Assembly: GCA_025363435.1 (NCBI GenBank)
Contig: JANYDY010000105.1
Location: 1 to 52,196, forward strand
Length of the DNA: 52,196 bases
Reading direction: 5' to 3'
Origin: Betaproteobacteria bacterium
GTDB taxonomy: Bacteria > Pseudomonadota > Gammaproteobacteria > Burkholderiales > SG8-41
Below are positions 25,292-37,582 of the stretch, in pieces. The notes beneath the pieces were generated by a model. The model saw only the letters and a program-made list of their open reading frames with translations. It ran no database searches and was not told the origin of the DNA. How positions within the stretch are numbered: the stretch's first letter is position 1; every line of letters begins with the position of its first letter. Both the position numbers and the translations under genes were made by a program.

Positions 25292-25603
25292 ATGTATGCA
25301 GTGATCAAGGCCGGCGGCAAACAGTATCGTGTTGCGTCCGGCGAGAAACTTAAAATTGAAACAGTCGTTGCCGAGATTGGCAGCGAGATCGTTCTCGACC
25401 AGGTTTTGATGGTGGCGGACGGCGAGAAGGTCACGCTCGGCACGCCGACATTGAGCGGCGCTTCGGTCAAGGCCAAAGTCATCTCCCACGGCCGTGCCGA
25501 CAAGGTGCATATTTTCAAAATGCGCCGCCGCAAGCACTATCGCAAATCGCAGGGACACCGGCAGAATTACACCGAGATCGAAATTCTCGGCATCGCTGCC
25601 TAG
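25292..25603 (+). CDS. rplU: 50S ribosomal protein L21
   Basis: 103 aa, binds 23S rRNA with L20. It has [20 protein letters not shown], a [15 protein letters not shown] strand and [19 protein letters not shown], the conserved C-terminal rRNA-binding block. Full length. First gene of the rplU-rpmA unit behind a strong promoter. Confidence 0.98.
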   Translation: MYAVIKAGGKQYRVASGEKLKIETVVAEIGSEIVLDQVLMVADGEKVTLGTPTLSGASVKAKVISHGRADKVHIFKMRRRKHYRKSQGHRQNYTEIEILGIAA

Positions 25604-25620
25604 TCGTCAGGAGAAAATTC

Positions 25621-25878
25621 ATGGCACATAAAAAAGCAGGCGGCAGTTCACGCAACGGTCGCGATTCCCAGTCGAAACGGCTCGGCGTCAAAATCTACGG
25701 CGGCGAAGCAATCATTCCGGGCAACATCATCGTGCGCCAGCGCGGCACCGAGTTCCACCCCGGCGTCAACGTCGGGATGGGCAAGGATCACACGCTGTTT
25801 GCCACCGCACCGGGAACGGTCTTGTTTTCGGTCAAAGGGCCGATGCGCAAGAGAACGGTCAGCGTCGTACCTGCATAA
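25621..25878 (+). CDS. rpmA: 50S ribosomal protein L27
   Basis: 85 aa. [20 protein letters not shown] at the N-terminus reaches the peptidyl-transferase centre, then [20 protein letters not shown] and [11 protein letters not shown]. It has no Firmicutes-type cleavable leader. 17 bp after rplU with GGAG; followed by a strong terminator. Confidence 0.98.
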   Translation: MAHKKAGGSSRNGRDSQSKRLGVKIYGGEAIIPGNIIVRQRGTEFHPGVNVGMGKDHTLFATAPGTVLFSVKGPMRKRTVSVVPA

Positions 25879-25900
25879 ACGCCTTACTCTTTCGGTCATA

Positions 25901-25931
25901 AAGGCTCTGTCGCAGGACAGAGCCTTTTTTG
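25901..25931 (+). terminator. Intrinsic terminator of rplU-rpmA
   Basis: AAGGCTCTGTC / GACAGAGCCTT, 11-bp perfect stem with GCAG loop (25901-25926), then a run of T to 25931. Confidence 0.92.
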
Positions 25932-26005
25932 TTTGGGCATACTGCAAGGGGGCACCCACCCCTTGTAGCCCCCTCCCACTTCAGGGGAAGCTCTGAAACA
26001 ATTGA

Positions 26006-27115
<1,110 letters not shown>

Positions 27116-27123
27116 GTTCTCAC

Positions 27124-28242
27124 ATGTCTTCTGAACTGGCACAAGCAAAACGTCTGGTCGCCAAAGTCGGCAGCAGCCTGGTCACCAATCGCGGCCAGGG
27201 GCTCGATCACGCCGCACTGGCGCGCTGGGTCGCGCAAATTGCCGAGTTGCGCAAGCGCGGCCGCGAAGTCATCCTCGTTTCAAGCGGCGCGATCGCCGAA
27301 GGCATGCAACGCCTGGGCTGGAAGCGCCGGCCCAGCGCCGTGCATGAACTGCAGGCGGCCGCAGCGGTTGGTCAAATGGGCTTGATTGAAGCCTACGAAT
27401 CACAATTCCGCAAACACGGCCTGCTCACGTCGCAGGTGCTGCTGACCCACGAAGATCTGGCCGATCGCAAACGCTACCTCAATGCGCGCTCGACCCTGCG
27501 CACGCTGCTCGAACTCGGTGTGGTGCCCATCATCAATGAAAACGACACCGTTGCGACGGATGAAATCCGTTTCGGCGACAACGACACGCTGGGCGCACTG
27601 GTGACCAATCTGGTCGAGGCTGACGCGCTGATTATTCTGACTGATCAGAGCGGCCTGTATTCGGCCGATCCGCGCAAAACGCCGGACGCCACGCTGATCC
27701 GAGAAGCCGTCGCCGGCAGCCCCGAACTCGAGGCAATGGCGGGTGGTGCGGGCAGCGAAATCGGTCTTGGCGGCATGCTGACCAAAGTCATTGCAGCAAA
27801 ACGCGCCGCACGCAGCGGCGCACACACTGTAATTGCGTCAGGCCACGAGGAAAACGTGCTGTTGCGGCTGGCCGACGGTGAACACGTCGGCACACTGCTG
27901 CGCGCGGCCACACCGACGCTGGCGGCGCGCCAGCAATGGATGGCAGATCATCTGCAGGTGCGCGGCCGGCTCACGCTGGACGCCGGCGCGGTCAAGGCGC
28001 TGTGCGAAATGCAACGAAGCCTGCTGCCGATCGGCGTCAGTGCGGTCAGCGGTGAATTCGAACGCGGCGAAGTCGTCGCCTGCTGCAATGAAGCCGGCGT
28101 TGAAGTCGCGCGCGGCCTGGTCAATTACAGTGCCGGCGAAGCGCGCCGCATCGTGCGCACGCCGTCGGCGGAAATAGAACAGAAACTCGGCTACGTCGAC
28201 GAGCCGGAGCTGATCCACCGCGACAACCTCGTGCTGCTGTAA
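27124..28242 (+). CDS. proB: Glutamate 5-kinase
   Basis: 372 aa, first step of proline synthesis (ATP + glutamate to glutamyl-5-phosphate), feedback-inhibited by proline. N-terminal amino-acid-kinase domain: [60 protein letters not shown]-terminal PUA domain about 280-360. Length as in E. coli ProB. Only 20 bp after obgE, the usual betaproteobacterial order. Confidence 0.96.
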   Translation: MSSELAQAKRLVAKVGSSLVTNRGQGLDHAALARWVAQIAELRKRGREVILVSSGAIAEGMQRLGWKRRPSAVHELQAAAAVGQMGLIEAYESQFRKHGLLTSQVLLTHEDLADRKRYLNARSTLRTLLELGVVPIINENDTVATDEIRFGDNDTLGALVTNLVEADALIILTDQSGLYSADPRKTPDATLIREAVAGSPELEAMAGGAGSEIGLGGMLTKVIAAKRAARSGAHTVIASGHEENVLLRLADGEHVGTLLRAATPTLAARQQWMADHLQVRGRLTLDAGAVKALCEMQRSLLPIGVSAVSGEFERGEVVACCNEAGVEVARGLVNYSAGEARRIVRTPSAEIEQKLGYVDEPELIHRDNLVLL

Positions 28243-28251
28243 GGGCCGCGA

Positions 28252-28770
28252 TCAGCGCGGGTAGCGCAGGCGTTGCGCGATTTCGCGCACTGTCCGTAGC
28301 GGTCGCCTGCCGTCAGGACAAAAGAAATCTGCAAACAACACGCCGTGCTGCCGGTTGATTTCCTTCGTTTCGATGAAGCGCCACTGCGGATCGCGTGCAG
28401 GCAACCATGTCGCATTGCGCTGACCGAACGCATAGAATTTTTGTTCCCGCGTATAGCAACGGATGCCTTCGAACGACACATTTTCCGCACCGCCGGCGCT
28501 GCGCACGACCAAAGCATAGCGCACCACCCCATCCGCACCGATGGACAAGGTATCGACGTCGACAAAGAACCGGTTGCTGCCGGCCGCACTGGCGGAAAAT
28601 TCCACCAGCCCGGCCGGTTTTGGAAACACCGGCAGTAGCGTCTCCTGCTCCACCCAGGCCTTGTTGAGGTTCTCGTTGTATTCATCCTCGTCGGACGGCC
28701 TGGTCGGCACCGCCGCCGCCACTGCCTGTGCACTCACACACAACGCAACGAGGAAAAGCGTCCAGCGCAT
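28252..28770 (-). CDS. CNP1-like family exported protein
   Basis: 172 aa, signal peptide ending AVAAA. The family blocks are LPVFPKPAGLVEF, FVDVDTLSIGADGVVRYAL, SFEGIRCYTREQKFYAFG and FADFFCPDGRRPL, with two Cys likely forming a disulfide in the periplasm. Named after cryptic neisserial protein 1; function unknown. Its start overlaps the DUF3501 stop by one base, so it may belong to that operon. Confidence 0.85.
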   Translation of the reverse strand: MRWTLFLVALCVSAQAVAAAVPTRPSDEDEYNENLNKAWVEQETLLPVFPKPAGLVEFSASAAGSNRFFVDVDTLSIGADGVVRYALVVRSAGGAENVSFEGIRCYTREQKFYAFGQRNATWLPARDPQWRFIETKEINRQHGVLFADFFCPDGRRPLRTVREIAQRLRYPR

Positions 28771-29354
28771 CAGATTTCAAGATCCCGGATCAATGCCGCC
28801 CGCGCGGCCGCTGCGGTTTCGACAGCCGCCGCGTAAGCCGGATGATCGACACCCATCGCCAGCCGCGCGCCGTCCGCCAGCGCACGCTTCATGGCCGGCA
28901 TGAGTTCAAAACGCACAAAGTGCACGGCGGATGTCTTCTCGTCGTTTTCGCGTTCGAGGTCTTCGTCGGCAATCGCACTGACACGTTCGTGGCCGTCAAC
29001 CTGCACCCAGACGCAATCCTCGACACCTTTCAGGCGCGCCAGCATGACGCGGCGCTCCTCGACGTCCGAATACTCGATGAGCAGGGTGGCTTTCCAGTTG
29101 CTGCCGTCGGGAACCAGCGGGTTGTAGGCATCGAGTTCGTCACGTATTCCGTCTTCTTCGAAAATCCGCTCGACGCGCAGCATCTCCTGGACCTGGTAAC
29201 GCACCGTGAGCGCATCCTCGAACAGCAGCGTGATGTGATCGCCGAGTGCAATCGTGCGGTCCTTCTTATGCGCGATTACCTGCTTGCGGAATTCCGGACG
29301 CGCTTTCGAATACGCTTCAAGCGTCATCAGGTCGGCGGGCGCTATCTTGTTCAT
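28770..29354 (-). CDS. DUF3501 family protein
   Basis: 194-aa soluble protein beginning MNKIAPADLMTLEAYSKARP with RTIALGDHITLLFEDALTVR and RFELMPAMKRAL. Family DUF3501 has no assigned reaction, but it repeatedly travels with a rubrerythrin and a CCG-domain iron-sulfur protein as here, which suggests a shared redox or peroxide-stress task. 7 bp after the Fe-S gene. Confidence 0.88.
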   Translation of the reverse strand: MNKIAPADLMTLEAYSKARPEFRKQVIAHKKDRTIALGDHITLLFEDALTVRYQVQEMLRVERIFEEDGIRDELDAYNPLVPDGSNWKATLLIEYSDVEERRVMLARLKGVEDCVWVQVDGHERVSAIADEDLERENDEKTSAVHFVRFELMPAMKRALADGARLAMGVDHPAYAAAVETAAAARAALIRDLEI

Positions 29355-29361
29355 CGTGACC

Positions 29362-30711
29362 TCACAATCCGTATGCGGTACGCAGCAGCGTCAGCGGGTG
29401 CGCCAGTTGTGCCGCCGTCTTGCCGCTTTCACGCAGGCCCTGCTCAATGTGATGGCCGGCAAGCTGGCAGTCGGAGGCAACCCAATCGGCTTCGCCACCG
29501 GCCGGATGTTCGCCGGCGGCGCGGAATACCGGGCGGCCGATTTTCATCGCCATGCCGTGAAATTCCTTTTTGCAGCCCCAGCTTCCGGAATGCCCGGAAC
29601 AGCGCTCAATCGTATTGAGCTTTTCCTGCGTTGCGAGTTGCAGCACTTCACGCGTCTTCTGTCCCATGTTCTGCACGCGCAAATGGCAGGCAACGTGGTA
29701 CGACACCTTGCCGAGGTCCTGCTTGAAATCGGTTTTCAGCAGGTCGTCCTTGTGCCGCAGCATCAAATATTCGAACGGATCGAACATCGCTTCGCGCACC
29801 GCCTTGACATCGGCGTCGTCAGGGAACATCAGCGGCAGTTCCTGCTTGAACATCAGCGTGCACGACGGAATCGGTGTGACGATCGCATAGCCTTCGCGCG
29901 CCAGCTTCGCCAGCGGCGGGATGTTGATGTTCTTCAGCGCCTCAACCGCGTCGAGATCGCCGAGTTCCAGCTTCGGCATGCCGCAACAGGCTTCCTGCCG
30001 CACGATAGTCCACGGAATATCGTTGTGGTCGAGAATTTTGACCAGATCGTGACCGATGCCCGGTTCGTTGTAATTGATGTAGCAGGTCGAAAATATCGCG
30101 ACCTTGCCCGGCGCGCGGGCGCCGTCCTTCGCCACAACAGTCGCGGCCGCACCTGCCGAATGGCGAAAGGTCGGCGACGAATACGACGGTATCCAAGCCT
30201 TGGCATCGACGCCGAGCGTTTTTTCCATCAAGACGCGCGCGGCGCCGTTATTATTCGCCGCATTGACGAATTTCACCACAACCGGAATCGAGGCCAGTTT
30301 CCCGAGCGCATCGGTGCCCGACATGAATTTATCGCGCAGGCGCGTGCCGCCCTGCCCGTACTTGACCGCTTTGGCGCGCAGCATTAAATGTGGAAAATCG
30401 AGGTTCCACGGATGCGGCGGCACATACGGGCACTTCGTCATGTAACAGACGTCGCACAAATAACACTGGTCGACGACTTTTGCGTAATCTTTTTTATCGA
30501 CGCCATCAAGTTCGCCGGTCTTGCCTTCGTCGATCAGATCGAACAGCGTCGGAAACGATCCGCACAGGCTGACGCAACGGCGGCAGCCGTGGCAGATATC
30601 GAAAACACGATGCATCTCCGCATGCAGCTTTGTCTCGTCGTAGAAGTCGGGCGACTTCCAGTCGAGCCGATGGCGGGTCGGCGCTTCGAGACTGCCTTCG
30701 CGTACGGTCAT
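29362..30711 (-). CDS. Heterodisulfide-reductase-like (Fe-S)-binding protein with CCG domains
   Basis: 449 aa, GlpC/HdrD-like. Two [4Fe-4S] ferredoxin motifs near the N-terminus, CHGCRRCVSLCGSFP and CYLCDVCYMTKCPY, are followed by two cysteine-rich CCG domains (EACCGMP; CHVACHLRVQNMG with CSGHSGSWGC). Such subunits pass electrons to or from a disulfide or quinone. No flavoprotein partner is adjacent. It lies between rubrerythrin and DUF3501, so it is probably an electron donor in a peroxide-detoxifying unit. Confidence 0.9.
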   Translation of the reverse strand: MTVREGSLEAPTRHRLDWKSPDFYDETKLHAEMHRVFDICHGCRRCVSLCGSFPTLFDLIDEGKTGELDGVDKKDYAKVVDQCYLCDVCYMTKCPYVPPHPWNLDFPHLMLRAKAVKYGQGGTRLRDKFMSGTDALGKLASIPVVVKFVNAANNNGAARVLMEKTLGVDAKAWIPSYSSPTFRHSAGAAATVVAKDGARAPGKVAIFSTCYINYNEPGIGHDLVKILDHNDIPWTIVRQEACCGMPKLELGDLDAVEALKNINIPPLAKLAREGYAIVTPIPSCTLMFKQELPLMFPDDADVKAVREAMFDPFEYLMLRHKDDLLKTDFKQDLGKVSYHVACHLRVQNMGQKTREVLQLATQEKLNTIERCSGHSGSWGCKKEFHGMAMKIGRPVFRAAGEHPAGGEADWVASDCQLAGHHIEQGLRESGKTAAQLAHPLTLLRTAYGL

Positions 30712-30751
30712 ATATGGGGATGAATCAGCATTGAGCTGCGTTGAAAAGACG

Positions 30752-30790
30752 AGGGGTGAAGTTGAGGTTTACGCCTCACACCTCACCCCT
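30752..30790. repeat. Imperfect hairpin between rubrerythrin and Fe-S genes
   Basis: AGGGGTGAAGTTGAGG and CCTCACACCTCACCCCT form a long near-perfect stem around a short loop. No T tract on the minus strand, so more likely an mRNA processing or stability hairpin giving unequal expression of the two genes. Confidence 0.6.
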
Positions 30791-30807
30791 TATGCCGTAA
30801 GCCTGCC

Positions 30808-31227
30808 TTAGTCAGTCAGTGCGTCAAGCGACTTCTGAAAACGGTTGGCATGCGAACGCTCTGCCTTGCCAAGCGTTTCAAACCAATCCGCAATTTCTTC
30901 AAAGCCTTCGCTGCGCGCGGTTTTCGCCATGCCCGGATACATATCCGTGTATTCATGGGTCTCGCCTGCAATCGCGGCCTTCAGATTATTGCGTGAGCTG
31001 CCGATCGGCAGGCCGGTCGCCGGATCACCGACAACTTCGAGATACTCGAGGTGGCCGTGCGCGTGGCCGGTTTCGCCTTCCGCAGTGGAACGGAACACAG
31101 CGGCAACGTCATTCTGACCTTCGACGTCTGCTTTCGCTGCGAAATACAGGTAACGGCGGTTTGCCTGGGATTCGCCGGCAAATGCCGCTTTGAGGTTGCC
31201 CTCGGTTTGCGAGCCTTTGAGCTGCAT
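30808..31227 (-). CDS. Rubrerythrin family protein (no rubredoxin domain)
   Basis: 139-aa four-helix di-iron protein, a peroxide reductase or ferritin-like. Ligand motifs: [13 protein letters not shown] (helix 1), [10 protein letters not shown] (helix 2), [11 protein letters not shown] (helix 3) and [10 protein letters not shown] (helix 4). The C-terminal rubredoxin domain of classical rubrerythrin (two CxxCG) is absent, so electrons must come from elsewhere, probably the downstream Fe-S protein. AGGAG precedes the ATG at 31227. Confidence 0.9.
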   Translation of the reverse strand: MQLKGSQTEGNLKAAFAGESQANRRYLYFAAKADVEGQNDVAAVFRSTAEGETGHAHGHLEYLEVVGDPATGLPIGSSRNNLKAAIAGETHEYTDMYPGMAKTARSEGFEEIADWFETLGKAERSHANRFQKSLDALTD

Positions 31228-31326
31228 GGAGTTCTCCTGTGATAATCAACTGACTGTCCGGTGCGACGCCGTGCTCCTGCCGCACCTCTGACCGGCATCG
31301 ACGCATGCCCGCCGGCCCGAGGCTTC

Positions 31327-31345
31327 AATTAGACTGAATCTAATT
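31327..31345 (-). promoter_or_regulatory. 19-bp Fur/PerR-type operator candidate for the rubrerythrin operon
   Basis: AATTAGACT-G-AATCTAATT is a 9-1-9 inverted repeat with 8 of 9 pairs matching, the size and shape of Fur-superfamily boxes. It sits from about +3 to +21 of the predicted start, as for repressors such as PerR. Confidence 0.55.
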
Positions 31346-31354
31346 TATGGTTTG

Positions 31355-31383
31355 AGTTTAAGACGCTGCCGTTAAGGTGTCAA
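31355..31383 (-). promoter_or_regulatory. Sigma-70 promoter of the rubrerythrin operon
   Basis: Consensus TTGACA (complement of 31378-31383), 17-bp spacer, TAAACT (complement of 31355-31360). Transcription would start near 31348, at the edge of the operator candidate. Confidence 0.7.
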
Positions 31384-31431
31384 CGCCGCACGTTGGTCCG
31401 CTGATCGCTCGTGCGGCGGCAGCGGCGTAAA

Positions 31432-31944
31432 TCAGCGAACCGCCGCAGTACCGGCCGGCCGCTCCTGCGTCGGCCGGCGCAGAAAGCGCACCAGTTCGGT
31501 CAGCGCAAGCTGATAAACCTCGCGCTTGAACTCGACCACCGATTCCAGCGGCACCCAGTACTCGTTCCAGCGCCAGGCATCGAATTCCGGTTTTTCCGAC
31601 GCGCGCAGTTGCACGTCGGTGTCGCGCCCGACCAAGCGCAACAAAAACCAGATCTGCTTTTGCCCGCGGTAATTGCCGCGCCAGTCGCGGCGCAGCCACT
31701 GTTCCGGCACGTCGTAGCGCAGCCAGTCGCGTGTGCGCCCGAGTATTTCGACGTGCTGCGGCTGCAGGCCGACTTCTTCATGCAACTCGCGATACATCGC
31801 CCGTTCCGGCGTTTCGCCCGAGTCTATGCCGCCCTGCGGAAACTGCCATGCGTGCTGCCTGACCCGCTTGCCCCAGAAAACTTCGTTTTTCCGGTTGCAG
31901 ATAATGATTCCAACGTTGGGGCGATATCCGTCACGGTCTATCAT
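31432..31944 (-). CDS. rppH: RNA pyrophosphohydrolase
   Basis: 170-aa Nudix enzyme that removes pyrophosphate from mRNA 5' ends and starts RNase E decay. Nudix box from [20 protein letters not shown] followed by VGLQP. N-terminus [17 protein letters not shown] is the standard RppH start; ATG at 31944 follows AAGGGTGA. A longer open frame to 32013 is not family-like. Length close to E. coli RppH (176). Confidence 0.94.
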   Translation of the reverse strand: MIDRDGYRPNVGIIICNRKNEVFWGKRVRQHAWQFPQGGIDSGETPERAMYRELHEEVGLQPQHVEILGRTRDWLRYDVPEQWLRRDWRGNYRGQKQIWFLLRLVGRDTDVQLRASEKPEFDAWRWNEYWVPLESVVEFKREVYQLALTELVRFLRRPTQERPAGTAAVR

Positions 31945-32018
31945 GTGAATCACCCTTGGATCTGTCTGATTAGGCAAATTTTTCCACAGTTCCGGCCGGA
32001 TGGAAAGCAGCACCGCTA

Positions 32019-32807
32019 TCAGATCAGCAGCGCCTCGTCATTATGCGGGTTGAGCACCCTGAGTTCTTCGACAAAACGCCCGAACGTGAGACCGAAATGC
32101 GGCGTCAGCGCCTTGGCACGCCGGTTCAATTCATCCCAGCGCGGTTCGCCCTGCCCCCGTTTGAACGCAAACGCCGCGATATTGCCCGGCTTGCCCGCCG
32201 GCAGACACAAAACACGACCGTCGAACGCCGTGCCGATACGTTCCACGCAGGCGTTGAAGTTGCGGTCGCCGCCCCACAGGTTCACCACCAGTATGCCGTC
32301 GTCGCCGAGCACGCGCGCGCAATCGCGGTAAAACGGCAGCGTGGCGAGCGCTTCGACCTGCGACTCGGCATCATAACCATCGACGACCAGCACGTCGGCG
32401 CCAAGGCCCTCGCGGGCGAGGTATTCGACGCCGTCGCCGACCATCACGTTGAGGCGTTCGTCGTTCTGCGGCAGCAGGAAAAACTGCCGCGCAATCGAAA
32501 CCACCTGCGGGTTGACCTCCACCGCAGTAACACGCGCCTCAGGAATATAGTGGCGCACGAATTTCGTCAACGAACCGCCGCCGAGTCCGATCATCAGCAC
32601 GTTGCGCGGCGCCGGCTTGAACAGCAGAAACGCCATCATGCTGCGCGTGTAGACGACTTCAAGGTCGTTCGGCCGCGCGATGCGCATCGCGCTTTGCACG
32701 GTATCGCTGCCGATATGCAATGTTCGAACGCCAAATTTTTCGCTGATGTAAACCGATTCGCTGTCGGTTTCAGGTTTGCGTACTCGCCAGTTCTGCAGGA
32801 AATTCAT
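32019..32807 (-). CDS. Spermidine-synthase-like (polyamine aminopropyltransferase family) methyltransferase-fold protein
   Basis: 262 aa, Rossmann fold of the SpeE superfamily. AdoMet-type motif [17 protein letters not shown], then acidic strand end VTAVEVNP and [10 protein letters not shown] (the usual DxxD/DPxxP site). Canonical polyamine-binding residues are not all seen, so the substrate may differ. ATG at 32807 gives [11 protein letters not shown]; upstream codons lack a ribosome site. Common neighbour of rppH/proS in betaproteobacteria. Confidence 0.8.
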   Translation of the reverse strand: MNFLQNWRVRKPETDSESVYISEKFGVRTLHIGSDTVQSAMRIARPNDLEVVYTRSMMAFLLFKPAPRNVLMIGLGGGSLTKFVRHYIPEARVTAVEVNPQVVSIARQFFLLPQNDERLNVMVGDGVEYLAREGLGADVLVVDGYDAESQVEALATLPFYRDCARVLGDDGILVVNLWGGDRNFNACVERIGTAFDGRVLCLPAGKPGNIAAFAFKRGQGEPRWDELNRRAKALTPHFGLTFGRFVEELRVLNPHNDEALLI

Positions 32808-32887
32808 TGCTCGGGTATTTTCCGGAAAGTTGCACGGGTTCGGTAGAATAAGCACTTTTCACGGCTTCGCATAGGTTTCAAACAGAC

Positions 32888-34603
32888 ATGCGCGTATCCA
32901 GATTCTTTCTCTCCACCTTAAAAGAAGCGCCGTCCGAAGCGGAATTGATCAGCCACAAGCTGATGATCCGCGCCGGCCTCATAAAACGACTCGGCAGCGG
33001 CATCTACAGCCTGATGCCGCTGGGCCTGCGCGTGGTGCGCAAGGTCGAAGCCATCGTGCGCGAGGAAATGAACCGCGCCGGCGCGGTTGAACTCGCCATG
33101 CCGGTCGTGCAACCCGCCGAGCTGTGGCAGGAATCCGGCCGCTGGCAGGCCTACGGCCCGGAACTCCTGCGTTTCAAGGACAGACACGATCGCGATTTCG
33201 TGATCCAGCCGACCTCGGAAGAAGTCGTCACCGACATCGCGCGCAACGAAATCAAGAGCTACCGCCAGTTGCCGGTGCACTTCTATCAGATCCAGACCAA
33301 GTTCCGCGACGAGCGCCGGCCGCGTTTCGGCGTCATGCGCGGGCGCGAGTTCACCATGAAGGACGGTTACTCCTTCCATGTGAACTATGCCGACCTCGAG
33401 CGCGAATACAAAAACATGTACGAAACCTATACGCGCATTTTCACGCGCCTCGGGCTCAAATTCCGCGCGGTGGCCGCCGACACCGGTTCGATCGGCGGCA
33501 CCGGTTCGCATGAATTTCACGTGCTGGCCGAATCCGGCGAAGACGCCATTGCCTTCTGCCCGACGTCGGATTATGCGGCCAATGTTGAACTCGCCGAAGC
33601 ATTGGCGCCTGCCGCGACACGCGGCGGAGCGGGCGCTGCAATGGAAAAGGTTTCGACGCCGGGTAAAACCAAATGCGAAGATGTCGCGGCACTGCTGAAT
33701 ATTCCATTGACCAAAATGGTCAAGGCCGTAGCCATCGTCGTCAAGGACACGCAGTTTCATCTCGTGCTTCTGCGCGGCGACCACGATCTCAATGAAATCA
33801 AAACGCAGAAACTGCTCGGCGAATTCCGCTTCGCGACCGACAAGGAAATTTTCGGCGCACTGCATTGCAAGGCCGGTTATATCGGCCCGGTCAAAGTTGA
33901 CTCCGGCGTCAAGTTCGCCGCCGATCGTACCGTTGCTGCAATGAACGATTTTGTCTGCGGTGCCAACGAAAAAGATTTTCACCTCAGCGGCGTCAACTTC
34001 GGCCGCGATCTCGCCGAACCGGCATTGGTTGCCGACTTCCGCAACGTCGTCGCCGGCGACCTCAGCCCCGACGGCAAAGGCACGCTCGAACTCTGCCGCG
34101 GCATCGAAGTCGGCCACATCTTCCAGTTGCGCACCAAATATTCGACTGCGCTCAAATGCAATTATCTCGACGAAAAAGGCGCGCAGCAGCCGATGGAAAT
34201 GGGTTGCTACGGCATCGGCATCACGCGCATCGTCGCGGCTGCGATCGAACAGAACCACGATGAGCGCGGCATTGCATGGCCGCAGCCGATTGCGCCTTTC
34301 GACATCGCCATCGTGCCCATCGGCATCGGCAAGAGCCCGGCGGTGCGCGAAGCCGCCGAAAAATTGCACAACGAACTCACCGCACTCGGGCTCGATGTGC
34401 TGCTCGACGACCGCGACGAGCGCCCCGGCGTGATGTTCGCCGATATGGAACTCACCGGCATGCCGCACCGCGTCGTCATCGGCGAGCGCAGCCTCAAACA
34501 AAATCAACTCGAATACCAGGGCCGGCGCGACAAAGCCGCGCAGTCGATTGCGCTCGACAACACCACAGCGGACGCCATAAAAAAACTCGTATGTGGCGGT
34601 TGA
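32888..34603 (+). CDS. proS: Prolyl-tRNA synthetase (bacterial type, with editing insertion)
   Basis: 571 aa class II synthetase. [20 protein letters not shown] start, motif 1 [18 protein letters not shown], motif 2 [19 protein letters not shown], an INS (YbaK-like) editing domain about 230-400 that clears Ala-tRNA-Pro, and motif 3 GCYGIGITR. Anticodon-binding domain at the C-terminus. Normal length. The last 13 bases overlap the lytic transglycosylase gene. Confidence 0.97.
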   Translation: MRVSRFFLSTLKEAPSEAELISHKLMIRAGLIKRLGSGIYSLMPLGLRVVRKVEAIVREEMNRAGAVELAMPVVQPAELWQESGRWQAYGPELLRFKDRHDRDFVIQPTSEEVVTDIARNEIKSYRQLPVHFYQIQTKFRDERRPRFGVMRGREFTMKDGYSFHVNYADLEREYKNMYETYTRIFTRLGLKFRAVAADTGSIGGTGSHEFHVLAESGEDAIAFCPTSDYAANVELAEALAPAATRGGAGAAMEKVSTPGKTKCEDVAALLNIPLTKMVKAVAIVVKDTQFHLVLLRGDHDLNEIKTQKLLGEFRFATDKEIFGALHCKAGYIGPVKVDSGVKFAADRTVAAMNDFVCGANEKDFHLSGVNFGRDLAEPALVADFRNVVAGDLSPDGKGTLELCRGIEVGHIFQLRTKYSTALKCNYLDEKGAQQPMEMGCYGIGITRIVAAAIEQNHDERGIAWPQPIAPFDIAIVPIGIGKSPAVREAAEKLHNELTALGLDVLLDDRDERPGVMFADMELTGMPHRVVIGERSLKQNQLEYQGRRDKAAQSIALDNTTADAIKKLVCGG

Positions 34604-35190
34604 TCGCCTTATTGCTTGCCGTCTGGGTTGCACCTGCCCATGCCGGCAACCAGAAATACGAACCGCTCTCGGCGAGCGTGCAAGCCGCCCTGCATTCCGC
34701 CATCAGCGACCAGGCGGTGCCGTTTCTTGCGTTCGATACCGCGGAAGAAGCGCGCGCCTGGCTCGACGCGATGTCGGGCAAACTCGCGCGCCGCATTCCG
34801 GACCGCCGGCAGCGCGAGGAATTGCTGGTGACCGTGCACTATGAAGCGAAACGCGCCGCGCTCGATCCGCAACTGGTGCTGGGTCTGATCCAGGTCGAAA
34901 GCGCATTTCGTAAATACGCGGTATCAAGCGCTGACGCGCGCGGCTTCATGCAGGTCATGCCGTTCTGGGTCAAAGAAATCGGCCGCCCGGGCGACAATCT
35001 GTTTCACCTGCGGGTCAATCTGCGTTACGGCTGCGTGATTCTCAAGCACTATCTCGACATCGAGCACGGCGACTACTTCCGCGCCCTCGGACGCTACAAC
35101 GGCAGCCTCGGCAAACCCGAATATCCGAACACAGTGGTGCGCGCATGGATTACGAACTGGAAATATTCACCGTACAAAACGGCGCAATGA
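34591..35190 (+). CDS. Lytic transglycosylase, SLT domain, exported
   Basis: 199 aa. Signal peptide ending PAHAG. SLT (goose-lysozyme-like) core: [16 protein letters not shown] with catalytic Glu, [35 protein letters not shown]. It cleaves the glycan strands of peptidoglycan to anhydro-muropeptides, the material AmpD later recycles. ATG at 34591 starts the signal peptide and overlaps proS. Confidence 0.92.
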   Translation: MWRLIALLLAVWVAPAHAGNQKYEPLSASVQAALHSAISDQAVPFLAFDTAEEARAWLDAMSGKLARRIPDRRQREELLVTVHYEAKRAALDPQLVLGLIQVESAFRKYAVSSADARGFMQVMPFWVKEIGRPGDNLFHLRVNLRYGCVILKHYLDIEHGDYFRALGRYNGSLGKPEYPNTVVRAWITNWKYSPYKTAQ

Positions 35191-35202
35191 TCGCCGGCGG
35201 CG

Positions 35203-37110
<1,908 letters not shown>

Positions 37111-37141
37111 CGGCACATCACCGCGCCGGCGCGACTGTGCG

Positions 37142-37489
37142 ATGAAACGCGCAGCACTTGCCGCCAACGCCAGTGCGGCCAGCCTGATCGCGCTGATTTT
37201 CCTCGGCCTTGCGTGGGAATTGTGGCTCGCACCGCTGCGCCCCGGCGGCTCGTGGCTGGCGCTGAAAATATTACCGCTGCTGGCGCCGCTGTTCGGCATA
37301 TTGCGCGGCCGCGCCTACACCTATCAGTGGTCCTCGATGCTGATCCTTGCCTACTTCGCCGAAGGCGCGGTGCGCGCCTGGTCCGACCGCGGACTGTCCG
37401 CCGGCCTTGCCCTCGCTGAAGCCGCGCTTGCGCTGATTTTCTTTGTCGCCGCGGTAACTTACGTGCGCACCCTGCCGCGGGCGCATTAG
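37142..37489 (+). CDS. DUF2069 domain membrane protein
   Basis: 115 aa with about four hydrophobic helices; LRPGGSWLALKILPLLAPL, then GRAYTYQWSSML and LAYFAEGAVRAW are the DUF2069 signature. Usually next to wrbA, as here (31 bp after). Function unknown. Confidence 0.88.
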   Translation: MKRAALAANASAASLIALIFLGLAWELWLAPLRPGGSWLALKILPLLAPLFGILRGRAYTYQWSSMLILAYFAEGAVRAWSDRGLSAGLALAEAALALIFFVAAVTYVRTLPRAH

Positions 37490-37582
37490 CGGTTTCAGCC
37501 GGCTGACTTCCTTTTCCACGGGCAGCGGCGGCAATGGTAATCTGCCGGTTCTGCGCAACGTGATTTTTGAGGGGAGATCGCT

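Noticed and set aside
30808-31227. Classical rubrerythrin with rubredoxin domain
   Set aside because: No CxxCG pairs are present; the protein ends soon after the fourth helix.
32918-34633. A 571-codon open frame on the minus strand opposite proS
   Set aside because: It mirrors proS, which has all synthetase motifs; the antisense translation is His/Val/Phe-rich with no family resemblance, typical of high-GC shadow frames.
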